Source: Legionellales bacterium | Lineage (GTDB): Bacteria; Pseudomonadota; Gammaproteobacteria; WLWR01 | Direction: 5' to 3' | DNA: 5,275 nucleotides | Assembly: GCA_012103495.1 (NCBI GenBank) | Contig: WLWR01000126.1 | Span: forward strand, 1 to 5,275 | Part shown: one piece after another, positions 1 through 5,275 of the stretch | Numbering within the stretch: position 1 is the stretch's first letter | Layout of the letters: each line of letters begins with the position of its first letter | Made by a program: the position numbers and the translations under genes | Notes under the pieces: generated by a model | The model's input: only the letters and a program-made list of their open reading frames with translations | Database searches by the model: none | What the model was told of the DNA's origin: nothing

Positions 1-1
1 G

Positions 2-1159
2 GACCGACCGGCGCACGGAGCGACCGACGGCGCTATCGCGGCGATGGGCGGCCCCGACGACATCATCGTCGATGAATCTTTTTTTGACAACCAACGTAAA
101 GGCAAAGGTTGGATGTGGGACGATGGTCCATTTGGTGGCGCGTATTCTCACTTAAGTGCGCTAAGTTTAAATCACAATGGCGTAGTGGTACAACTTGCCC
201 CCAGTACCACCATCGGCAAACCAGTCGAAGTCACGATCAAGCCCACTATGGACAATTTTATTCAAGTGAAAAATGACAGCAAAACCACTGGCCGCCGCGG
301 ACGTAACACACTTCGATTAAACATCGAACCCCGCACCGATGGTCAACCTGGCGATAAACTAATTGTCACTGGCTCTATGCGCCAGAATCAACAAAAAATT
401 GGGCAACACGCTGATATCGATGAACCCGCTTTGTACGCAGGTTATGTATTAGCAAATTTGCTTAAAGAAAAATCCATACAGTTCGACGGTACCATTCAAT
501 ACGGCAACACGCCTAAAGAAGCCCAAGAAGTTGCCATTCATTACTCATCACCACTGAGTAAAATCGTTGCTCGCACCAATAAAGAAAGTGATAACATGTA
601 TGCCGAAACCCTATTAAAAACGTTAGCTGCCGAACGTATCAGCCCACCTGGCACCACTAAAAACGGGATCAAGGTCGTTGAACAATTTTTCAAAGAAGTG
701 GGCATTCAATCCAAACATGAAATCGCCGATGGTTCAGGAGTATCGCGCTATAACTTGATCACAGCTGGAATGTTAGCCGACCTCTTGGTTGCTATGTTTC
801 AAAAAACATCGGTAATGCCAGATTTTCTAGTTTCTTTGCCCACCGCCGGACGCGAAGGCACCATGAAATATCGAATGCGCGGTCTAGCCTCTGAAGGCGT
901 TGCTCGCGCCAAAACTGGCACCATGACCGGTGTCAATTCGTTGGCCGGTTATAACAAAACTGCAGACAATGAATTAGTGGCTTTTGCCATTATTGTGAAT
1001 AACTACGTGAGTCCGCATCGTTTGATCCGATTGTTGCAAGATCAAATTGTCAATGCAATCGCAAGCTTTAAACACCCTGCTCAAACTCAACAAAACATCA
1101 CCGTTCAAACCAATGACAATATCCCCAAAGAAGAAGGTATGAAATCCAGGGATAAATAA
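2..1159 (+). CDS. dacB: PBP4-type D-alanyl-D-alanine carboxypeptidase/endopeptidase (peptidase S13), C-terminal part, 5' end off window
   Basis: This is the C-terminal part of a class C low-molecular-weight penicillin-binding protein (peptidase family S13). The family works in the periplasm, removing the terminal D-Ala from peptidoglycan stems and cutting D-Ala-mDAP crosslinks. Counting from the ATG at 44, the SxN motif is Ser-Asp-Asn at residues 182-184 (587-595) and the KTG motif is Lys-Thr-Gly-Thr at 290-293 (from 911). The family signatures IIVDESFFD (7-15) and ADGSGVSRYNLIT (228-240) are also present. The nucleophile motif SxxK and the signal peptide lie upstream of the window. The frame stays open from base 2, and the ATG at 44 is internal to the family alignment, so it is not the real start. 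The last ~30 residues are a hydrophilic tail rich in Gln, Asn and Lys beyond the conserved domain. The first ~60 bases are extremely GC-rich and may not be native. The stop TAA is at 1157-1159, followed by a hairpin terminator. The family is certain; PBP4/DacB is the best match within it. Confidence 0.93.
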   Translation, partial: DRPAHGATDGAIAAMGGPDDIIVDESFFDNQRKGKGWMWDDGPFGGAYSHLSALSLNHNGVVVQLAPSTTIGKPVEVTIKPTMDNFIQVKNDSKTTGRRGRNTLRLNIEPRTDGQPGDKLIVTGSMRQNQQKIGQHADIDEPALYAGYVLANLLKEKSIQFDGTIQYGNTPKEAQEVAIHYSSPLSKIVARTNKESDNMYAETLLKTLAAERISPPGTTKNGIKVVEQFFKEVGIQSKHEIADGSGVSRYNLITAGMLADLLVAMFQKTSVMPDFLVSLPTAGREGTMKYRMRGLASEGVARAKTGTMTGVNSLAGYNKTADNELVAFAIIVNNYVSPHRLIRLLQDQIVNAIASFKHPAQTQQNITVQTNDNIPKEEGMKSRDK

Positions 1160-1204
1160 GCAGTCAGCATTAGAATTAAATCTTCTTTTTACCCACCACC
1201 TAAC

Positions 1205-1234
1205 AAAAAGGGGAAAACCCGTTTCCCCTTTTTT
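1205..1234. terminator. Bidirectional intrinsic terminator between dacB and fis
   Basis: A perfect 12-bp inverted repeat, AAAAAGGGGAAA (1205-1216) and TTTCCCCTTTTT (1222-1233), encloses the 5-base loop ACCCG. On the plus strand the stem runs into a T-tract (1229-1234). On the minus strand the complement of the left A-tract gives the same T-tract. It lies 45 bases after the dacB stop and 24 bases after the fis stop (reading from the minus strand). Its symmetry fits a shared terminator for the two convergent genes. Confidence 0.88.
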
Positions 1235-1258
1235 AATAACGGATAACACGTGATTATT

Positions 1259-1567
1259 TTATATCACTTCCCGCGTACCAACATATTTATCGCCAAAATA
1301 TTTACGGAGTTTTTGACGTAAAGTGCCACGACTAATGCCCAATACCTCTGCTGCACGTGACTGATTAAAGCGTGATTGCTCCATCACAATTTGCAGCATG
1401 GGTGGCTCTGCTTCTTCAAGCACCATTTTGTATAAACCAACAGGCTCTTCACCATTAAGCGCATCAAAATAACTTTTCAATGCACTCAGCACACTTTCTG
1501 ATAAAGAAGCTGCTTCAGCAGCAGGGATCGCATCCGCTATGGGATAATGACTTACCATCGTCGACAT
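1259..1567 (-). CDS. fis: Fis family nucleoid-associated DNA-binding protein
   Basis: Fis is a homodimeric nucleoid protein that bends DNA and regulates rRNA, tRNA and many growth-phase genes. This protein has 102 residues; E. coli Fis has 98. Residues 22-62 match the dimerisation helices (ALKSYFDALNG at 29-39, LYKMVLEEAEPPML at 45-58). Residues 68-90 form the helix-turn-helix, with NQSRAAEVLGISRGTLRQKL at 68-87. By alignment, the E. coli DNA-contact residues Arg85 and Thr87 correspond to Arg80 and Thr82, while Lys90 is replaced by Gln85. Where E. coli Fis ends soon after the Lys-Tyr of the last helix, this one runs 12 residues past Tyr90. The ATG at 1567 is chosen over Met4 because AAGGAG lies 8 bases upstream of it. 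The gene follows a DUF945 gene, not dusB as in enterobacteria, and has its own strong promoter. Related Fis-type domains occur at the C-terminus of NtrC regulators, but the size and the complete N-terminal part support genuine Fis. Confidence 0.93.
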   Translation of the reverse strand: MSTMVSHYPIADAIPAAEAASLSESVLSALKSYFDALNGEEPVGLYKMVLEEAEPPMLQIVMEQSRFNQSRAAEVLGISRGTLRQKLRKYFGDKYVGTREVI

Positions 1568-1575
1568 TTGTAATT

Positions 1576-1581
1576 CTCCTT
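1576..1581 (-). promoter_or_regulatory. Ribosome binding site of fis
   Basis: The minus strand reads AAGGAG followed by 8 bases and then the ATG at 1567. The alternative in-frame ATG at 1558 would be 17 bases away, which is too far, so this site decides the start. Confidence 0.85.
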
Positions 1582-1649
1582 GTTAAAAAATTCCCAGATT
1601 GTAAAAAGCAGCGCCTAAATACTTAAAACCTGTGCTGCCACAGTAAGCA

Positions 1650-1677
1650 ATTATACTAAATGTAAAATTTCTGACAA
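1650..1677 (-). promoter_or_regulatory. Sigma-70 type promoter of fis
   Basis: On the minus strand a -35 element TTGTCA (1672-1677, five of six bases matching TTGACA) is followed by a 16-base spacer and a perfect -10 TATAAT (1650-1655). The predicted transcription start is near 1643, giving a leader of about 75 bases before the fis ATG. A small hairpin, CTGTG-GCAG-CACAG on the minus strand (1630-1643), falls right at the predicted 5' end of the transcript. The promoter lies 30 bases past the stop of the upstream DUF945 gene. I see no intrinsic terminator between them, so read-through may add to fis expression. Confidence 0.72.
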
Positions 1678-1706
1678 GAGGAAAACACCAATTACTTAAG
1701 TTTTTG

Positions 1707-3191
1707 TTAATTAAACCACTGATTTATGCTCACAATTTGACCATTCAGCCGGATCAATCCATCACTGACCAGCAAATCCAATCGATAATCAGAGCCTCGA
1801 TGCTGCAAATAACCATCAGTAACCCATTGTGCGATTTGTTGATCCGTTCGCTGAGTAGCCAAAGCCACCAATTGTTGATCATCCAAATCAATCAATTCGG
1901 TCAGAGGCATTTGCGCCATGGATTGACTATCTTGTGCATCCGCAGTCAACTGCCGAGCAATCACTTGTTGCATTTGTTGTTCATTCACCAATACTTCGGC
2001 AACTCGTTCAAACAACCAAGCCCGCAAAAAAGTACTCGGTATAGCAACAGATACTTTGGCATCCACCTCTTGCCAAAAAGTTGACCAGTGACTCAAATCA
2101 GCTTGATCAGTCAATTGCAAATAACCACTCATTGCCAAAGCGCCCTCTGGCAATACTAATGACAAATCGTCTAATCGCACTTGAGTATTGGCAGTCAATA
2201 ATTGAGGCAATTTAGGTAACAAAGCAAACCCCAACAACCGTGCTTGCTCAGCATTTAACTGATTTAAATTTAAAGTGGATACTAATGTTGCAATTTCATC
2301 CAGGGTAGGCACATCCAAATTTTTTACTGAAAATTTTAAAATCCCCTGATCCACTTTAAGTTCTTCAGAGTCCATGCCCCCTAAGGTTAATTTCAAATCT
2401 CCATTAAACAATTCATCTTGAGCATCCAACGTCAAATCCAATACTAAATCACGGATTTCCCATGCAGATTTATCTTCTTTATCAACAAGCGCAGACTGTT
2501 CAAGTTGCACAAAACCACGAAAATGATAATTCTTTGGCCAACGATCCATTTCAGAAACTTTCAATTGGATATCTTTAAAAGAAAAATCAAACAAAGGCGT
2601 ACTAATTGTTAATGGTTTAAGCAAGGCAGTCATATCCGTTTGCGAACCATCACTTGAAATATAATATTTACTAGTGACCCCTTGCCAACTGACGGTTGCT
2701 TCTTGTTGCGGACTTACCAGTGAAAATTCATCCAAATCCGTGTACATCACAAGACTACGATTAAATCGAATCAACGTGGAAAGAGATAATTCAGGCAACT
2801 CATTGTTTGTTAAAAATTGAGCAATCTGTTGCAATACTTGTTGCGCAGTTGTCGTAGGGGTAACACTACTTTCACTGTATGCCAACCCAAACAATAACCG
2901 ACCATCAACCCACATGACCGGTCCATGTTTAATTCGCTGAGTGATTTTCCATTGCACTTTTGGCAAATTAAACTCTGCCAAACCGGCTTGCGCGGTCAGT
3001 TGCACCGTGGCGGAAAACCAATGACGCTGATATTCATCAATTGAAATGGTCACATCGGGCGTCTCTGATAATTCAACAATCAATTGTTTGATGCGTTTCT
3101 CAGCCATGTACCCCATTACATATGGCAAACAAACCACCACCACCAGGACCATAAAAAATAATAAAATTACGCTCAGCAACTGTTTGCGCAT
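1707..3191 (-). CDS. DUF945 (YdgA-like) membrane-anchored periplasmic protein
   Basis: The 494-residue length is close to the ~500 residues of E. coli YdgA, the reference member of DUF945. An N-terminal hydrophobic segment (residues about 5-28, preceded by Arg-Lys) is an uncleaved signal anchor or signal peptide, so the bulk of the protein should be periplasmic. Family marks are the YQRHWFSA stretch (54-61), matching the 'Y-x-R-G-W-F-S' region, and the His-Gly-Pro of RIKHGPVMW (86-94). The remainder alternates beta-type segments with Leu/Gln-rich stretches, including a helical Gln-rich part near 400-440. The molecular function of the family is unknown. The start is well supported: GAGGA (3199-3203) lies 7 bases before the ATG. 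Its neighbours are the broken cupin gene upstream (57 bases away) and fis downstream (139 bases away). The gene looks intact. Confidence 0.85.
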   Translation of the reverse strand: MRKQLLSVILLFFMVLVVVVCLPYVMGYMAEKRIKQLIVELSETPDVTISIDEYQRHWFSATVQLTAQAGLAEFNLPKVQWKITQRIKHGPVMWVDGRLLFGLAYSESSVTPTTTAQQVLQQIAQFLTNNELPELSLSTLIRFNRSLVMYTDLDEFSLVSPQQEATVSWQGVTSKYYISSDGSQTDMTALLKPLTISTPLFDFSFKDIQLKVSEMDRWPKNYHFRGFVQLEQSALVDKEDKSAWEIRDLVLDLTLDAQDELFNGDLKLTLGGMDSEELKVDQGILKFSVKNLDVPTLDEIATLVSTLNLNQLNAEQARLLGFALLPKLPQLLTANTQVRLDDLSLVLPEGALAMSGYLQLTDQADLSHWSTFWQEVDAKVSVAIPSTFLRAWLFERVAEVLVNEQQMQQVIARQLTADAQDSQSMAQMPLTELIDLDDQQLVALATQRTDQQIAQWVTDGYLQHRGSDYRLDLLVSDGLIRLNGQIVSINQWFN

Positions 3192-3224
3192 AGTGTTTTC
3201 CTCAATTCATTTGATACTGTTAGC

Positions 3225-3230
3225 ATTGTA
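3225..3230 (-). promoter_or_regulatory. Possible -10 element for the DUF945 gene
   Basis: The minus strand has TACAAT (five of six matches to TATAAT), placed so that transcription would start about 26 bases before the DUF945 ATG. The matching -35 position is poor (TCTAAA at 17-base spacing), so this is only a candidate. Transcription from the upstream genes may serve this gene instead. Confidence 0.3.
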
Positions 3231-3248
3231 AAATAATGAAACGTCATT

Positions 3249-3575
3249 TTAGACGATTGTCCCCTCATATACCACTGCTGCTAACTTTCCAGGGGCTGCG
3301 GATTTATGATGACTCCATTTATGCTGCATTATTGCTTGCCACAACATTCGTGTAGATACGATACCCATCATACTTAAAGCTGCATACGCATTGAGCGACA
3401 TAACACTGGCTTCTTCTTCTGCAATGGGTAAAGGCTCAACACCTTTAGGAATGATAATAAATTCGCCTTTGAATTTGGCCAGTTTAATATAACAATCATT
3501 TAAGTTGCCAACTATTTTGGGGGACCAAAGATCATTAAATAACGCAAATTTATCAGTGAGATTTATTTTTTCCAC
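3249..3575 (-). pseudogene. Decayed cupin-domain protein: internal deletion and foreign C-terminus
   Basis: The first 38 residues (LTDKFALFNDLWSPKIVGNL at 6-25, then YIKLAKFKGE at 29-38) match the N-terminus of small single-domain cupins annotated as 'mannose-6-phosphate isomerase-like cupin' proteins, normally about 115-120 residues. In intact members, KGEF is followed by ~35 residues carrying the metal ligands (a WHxHxxxDE-type motif) and then GEF-I-I-P-K-G-V-E-H. Here Gly37-Glu38-Phe39 joins directly to IIIPKGVE, so the first cupin motif is gone. The His after GVE, normally a metal ligand, is Pro48. From about residue 59 the sequence no longer resembles the family and I do not recognise it. 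The start is GTG at 3575, the only in-frame choice because a TGA lies 9 bases upstream, and there is no clear Shine-Dalgarno. The gene begins 15 bases after the effector-domain gene. A functional metal-binding cupin is very unlikely, although the frame is open and a short protein could still be made. Confidence 0.7.
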
Positions 3576-3590
3576 AAGTGGTCATTCATC

Positions 3591-4085
3591 TTATTCTTCA
3601 ATGCCAATGTAAATGTCGACAACGGTATTATTTGAGTCAGCAGCTCTTTGATCATAAATTTCAAAATCTGCAACGTACCTACGTTTGCCGCCAAAATCAC
3701 TTTCTCTCATGGTCCATATCTCTTGCCATGCTGAAATGACCACCTCTGGCATTTTACCTGGCTCAGTCGAAAATTTTTGGTAGCTACTTGCTGGGATGGT
3801 TATTGTTTTAAACTTTTCTAAATCTTGATTTAGTAATGACTCAACCATCTCTCCAATGAAATAAGTATATTCACCGTTCTCATCACTCTCAAAATCTGTG
3901 TACACCGCATAAGTAATACCAAGTTTTGCACGATGCTGAATATTATTAGCTAGCTGATTGTCCCAATACAAACCAGCCAACTCAGCTATTTTTGAAGTTT
4001 CAGGATTCATTTCGTTTTTATTATTAGTTCTAGCGGTTAAGCCAACTAACGTCATTTCGGGTAGTCGGGTTTTCTGTTTTTGCAT
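3591..4085 (-). CDS. Stand-alone AraC-type effector-binding (GyrI-like) domain protein
   Basis: This 164-residue protein matches the bacterial transcription-activator effector-binding fold of the AraC C-terminal / GyrI / Cass2 type, which binds small, often cationic, molecules. Visible hallmarks are the opening beta strand LPEMTLVGLTART (8-20), the segment LGITYAVYTDFES (55-67) followed by YTYFIGEMVES (73-83), the strand FKTITIPASSYQKF (92-105), PGKMPEVVISAWQEIW (109-124), and the closing block RRYVADFEIYDQRAAD (135-150) ending in VVDIYIGIEE (155-164). No helix-turn-helix is present, so it is not itself a regulator unless it partners with one. It could be a ligand-sequestering or lyase-type GyrI-like protein; the ligand cannot be read from the sequence. 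GGAG lies 5 bases before the ATG at 4085. The stop is 15 bases before the cupin remnant, so the two probably share a transcript. The length is ordinary for single-domain members. Confidence 0.82.
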   Translation of the reverse strand: MQKQKTRLPEMTLVGLTARTNNKNEMNPETSKIAELAGLYWDNQLANNIQHRAKLGITYAVYTDFESDENGEYTYFIGEMVESLLNQDLEKFKTITIPASSYQKFSTEPGKMPEVVISAWQEIWTMRESDFGGKRRYVADFEIYDQRAADSNNTVVDIYIGIEE

Positions 4086-4126
4086 ATTATCTCCGTTTTT
4101 TTGATAAGTGATAGGTTAATGGAATA

Positions 4127-4132
4127 AATATA
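4127..4132 (-). promoter_or_regulatory. Possible -10 element for the effector-domain gene
   Basis: The minus strand carries TATATT (five of six matches) about 41 bases before the ATG at 4085. A TCGACA (five of six matches to TTGACA) occurs upstream, but with a 20-base spacer, which is longer than optimal. This is a weak candidate for an independent promoter in the 76-base gap after ubiX. Confidence 0.25.
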
Positions 4133-4153
4133 CCCACTCCACGCCTAAAGTTT

Positions 4154-4177
4154 GTCGACTGTTATTTATCAGTCGGC
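4154..4177 (-). other. Hairpin overlapping the ubiX stop codon
   Basis: GTCGACTG (4154-4161) and CAGTCGGC (4170-4177) are inverted repeats with one imperfect pair around the 8-base loop TTATTTAT, which contains the ubiX stop codon. The minus-strand RNA has six uninterrupted CGACTG/CAGTCG pairs. No T-tract follows on the minus strand, so it is not a standard intrinsic terminator. It could stabilise the ubiX 3' end or be incidental. Confidence 0.4.
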
Positions 4178-4740
4178 GTCCCTTTCCAACGCTGCAACCC
4201 TGCGGTTGTTACCCCAAATAGATCCAACACTTTGCCGACTGAATGCGCCACAATGTCATCGAGTGTTTCAGGTTTGATGTAAAATGCTGGTACCGGTGGT
4301 GCGATAATCCCACCCCATTGAGAAACCGTTAACATCGATTGTAAATGGCCACTGTGAATGGGTGATTCACGCACCATCAAAACCAAGCGTCGACGTTCTT
4401 TTAATACCACATCAGCAGCTCTAGTTAATAAACTCGTCGTCACTCCACTGGCGATTTCTGCCAAACTGCGCATGGAGCAAGGAGCCATAATCATGCCAGC
4501 GGTCACAAACGAACCACTGCTGATTGATGCACTAAAATCATCAACCTTATGCACTACATCAGCCAATGCTTCAACATCGGCTTGTGAAAACGAAGTTTCA
4601 ATACTGCGAGTACGTTGTGCTGTGGATGACATAACCAAATGCGTTTCTACCTGAGCAACCGATTGCAACGCCGCTAATGTTTGATAGCCGTAAATAAATC
4701 CTGAAGCACCACTGATCCCGACAATAATTCGCTGTTTCAT
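4162..4740 (-). CDS. ubiX: Flavin prenyltransferase UbiX
   Basis: UbiX joins a dimethylallyl group from dimethylallyl phosphate to reduced FMN, making prenylated FMN for UbiD-type decarboxylases, including the ubiquinone-pathway enzyme. From the ATG at 4740 the protein has 192 residues. It shows the flavin-binding GISGASG (8-14), SGSF (75-78), APCSMRSLAEIASG (86-99), the VLKERRRLVLMVRE block (112-125) and PPVPAFYIKP (148-157). Residues Lys114, Arg124, Glu125, Tyr154 and Arg184 fall where the catalytic and phosphate-binding residues of the family lie. The usual RETPLHLGHL reads RESPIHSGHL here, a mild variation. A GTG at 4743 immediately precedes the ATG; the ATG is preferred because the family typically begins Met-Lys just before the first strand. 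There is no strong Shine-Dalgarno. The upstream gene's stop is only 6 bases away, suggesting translational coupling. No ubiD is visible in the window. Confidence 0.94.
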   Translation of the reverse strand: MKQRIIVGISGASGFIYGYQTLAALQSVAQVETHLVMSSTAQRTRSIETSFSQADVEALADVVHKVDDFSASISSGSFVTAGMIMAPCSMRSLAEIASGVTTSLLTRAADVVLKERRRLVLMVRESPIHSGHLQSMLTVSQWGGIIAPPVPAFYIKPETLDDIVAHSVGKVLDLFGVTTAGLQRWKGTPTDK

Positions 4741-4746
4741 CACCGA

Positions 4747-5275
4747 TCACGCTGCCGATTCTGGTAATTGAATTTCACCAATTTGACGCAACTCACCACC
4801 TTTTAATTGAATGACTTGTTGCCAAATCGGTTCGCCATAGGCCGATACTTGAATGCGATACGGCCCTGGTGTTAATCCCACGGCAAAAAAATCACCCGAT
4901 TTTAAGATGACCACCGGCGCCTGCTGCAACCAAAATAAATCTTCAGCCCCCGTCTCTTTAACCGGTTGCTGAATCACTGGACGCATCACGACATTCACTT
5001 GCTCTGGATCACGCAACCCCACAAAACTTCCCACAAACGAGGCTTGTTGTTGCTCAGCAAGATTGGCTAACCTCATCACGCCTGCATTCATCACCCGACC
5101 TTGTTTACGATCCCCACGCACAGTGACCGATTGATACCCGTTTAAATGAAATGGGATGCTGTCTTTCGCACGTTCCAACACAGCCACAAAATAACCATCT
5201 TGCGTCAAAAGCACCGTTGAGGTAACCAACTGTGGATCCGGATGCCGAGTTATTTTAATTTGTCCATATACAATT
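4747..5275 (-). CDS. Unrecognised protein with carboxypeptidase-regulatory-like features, C-terminal part, 5' end off window
   Basis: I do not recognise a named family. The frame is open from the right edge (about 175 residues visible). The TTG at 5229 could serve as a start, but the upstream in-frame codons read GQIKITRHPDP, which look like genuine protein, so the gene most likely begins beyond the window. The C-terminal ~55 residues (roughly 4750-4915) resemble a carboxypeptidase-regulatory-like/transthyretin-type beta sandwich: VVILKSGDFFAVGLTPGPYR, then IQVSAYGEPIWQQVIQLKGG and a closing strand GEIQL, with the typical 'L-x-P-G-x-Y' turn at about 4852-4875. The part next to the window edge (QLVTSTVLLTQDGYFVAVLE, then HLNGYQSVTVRGD) has a similar strand pattern and may be another such module. 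Such domains are common in exported or cell-surface proteins, but any signal peptide is outside the window. The stop TGA is 6 bases before the ubiX ATG, so co-transcription is likely; a functional link to UbiX is not implied. Confidence 0.6.
   Translation of the reverse strand, partial: IVYGQIKITRHPDPQLVTSTVLLTQDGYFVAVLERAKDSIPFHLNGYQSVTVRGDRKQGRVMNAGVMRLANLAEQQQASFVGSFVGLRDPEQVNVVMRPVIQQPVKETGAEDLFWLQQAPVVILKSGDFFAVGLTPGPYRIQVSAYGEPIWQQVIQLKGGELRQIGEIQLPESAA

Noticed and set aside
974..1249. Open frame on the minus strand opposite the 3' end of dacB
   Set aside because: It overlaps conserved dacB coding sequence and spans the terminator hairpin. The translation resembles no family.
1568..1706. 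A Fis autoregulatory binding site in the fis upstream region
   Set aside because: The region is AT-rich, but no 15-base stretch fits the G...Y...R...C core of the Fis consensus well enough to mark.
1704..2084. Open frame on the plus strand opposite the DUF945 gene
   Set aside because: It is antisense to a well-supported gene. Its Gln/Ile/Leu/Ser-rich translation is the mirror of the Gln/Leu-rich coding sequence on the other strand.
3046..3231. Short plus-strand open frame opposite the DUF945 N-terminus
   Set aside because: It is antisense to the signal-anchor region, has no ribosome binding site of note and no recognisable content.
3235..3248. Small inverted repeat AATGA-AACG-TCATT as a terminator after the cupin remnant
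   Set aside because: The stem is only 5 bp and AT-rich, with a broken T-run after it, so it is too weak to call a terminator.
4358..4654. Plus-strand open frame inside ubiX
   Set aside because: It is fully antisense to the conserved core of UbiX and shows no family resemblance.

Overview
The window (5,275 bases, AT-leaning apart from its first ~70 bases) looks like chromosomal DNA of a gammaproteobacterium. The indicators are a typical gammaproteobacterial Fis, a YdgA-type DUF945 protein, a class C penicillin-binding protein (PBP4/DacB type) and UbiX. I cannot name the genus. I see no tRNA, rRNA, CRISPR array, insertion sequence or phage gene.

Layout. A plus-strand gene entering from the left edge (2-1159) encodes the C-terminal part of a PBP4-type D-alanyl-D-alanine carboxypeptidase/endopeptidase. 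It converges on a minus-strand series, and the two meet at a symmetrical A/T-flanked hairpin (about 1205-1234) that can terminate transcription from both sides. All remaining genes are on the minus strand. In their own direction of transcription they are: an unrecognised protein with carboxypeptidase-regulatory-like beta-sandwich features (enters from the right edge, ends at 4747); ubiX (6 bases downstream, probably translationally coupled); a stand-alone AraC/GyrI-type effector-binding domain protein (3591-4085); a decayed cupin (3249-3575); a DUF945/YdgA-like inner-membrane-anchored periplasmic protein (1707-3191); and fis (1259-1567), which has its own near-consensus sigma-70 promoter.

How the genes relate. 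Most are unrelated housekeeping or accessory functions that share a strand. PBP4 trims peptidoglycan, UbiX makes the prenylated flavin cofactor for UbiD-type decarboxylases (no ubiD is in the window), and Fis is a nucleoid protein and global regulator. The effector-binding protein and the cupin remnant are 15 bases apart and probably share a transcript.

Most notable points: the cupin has lost its central metal-binding segment at a junction that looks like a collapse between two Gly-Glu-Phe coding repeats, and it carries an unrelated C-terminus; fis follows a DUF945 gene rather than dusB and has a strong promoter of its own; and the first ~60 bases are about 78% G+C, unlike the rest, which may be a chimeric or artefactual sequence end. 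I found no convincing evidence of a previously undescribed multi-gene system.
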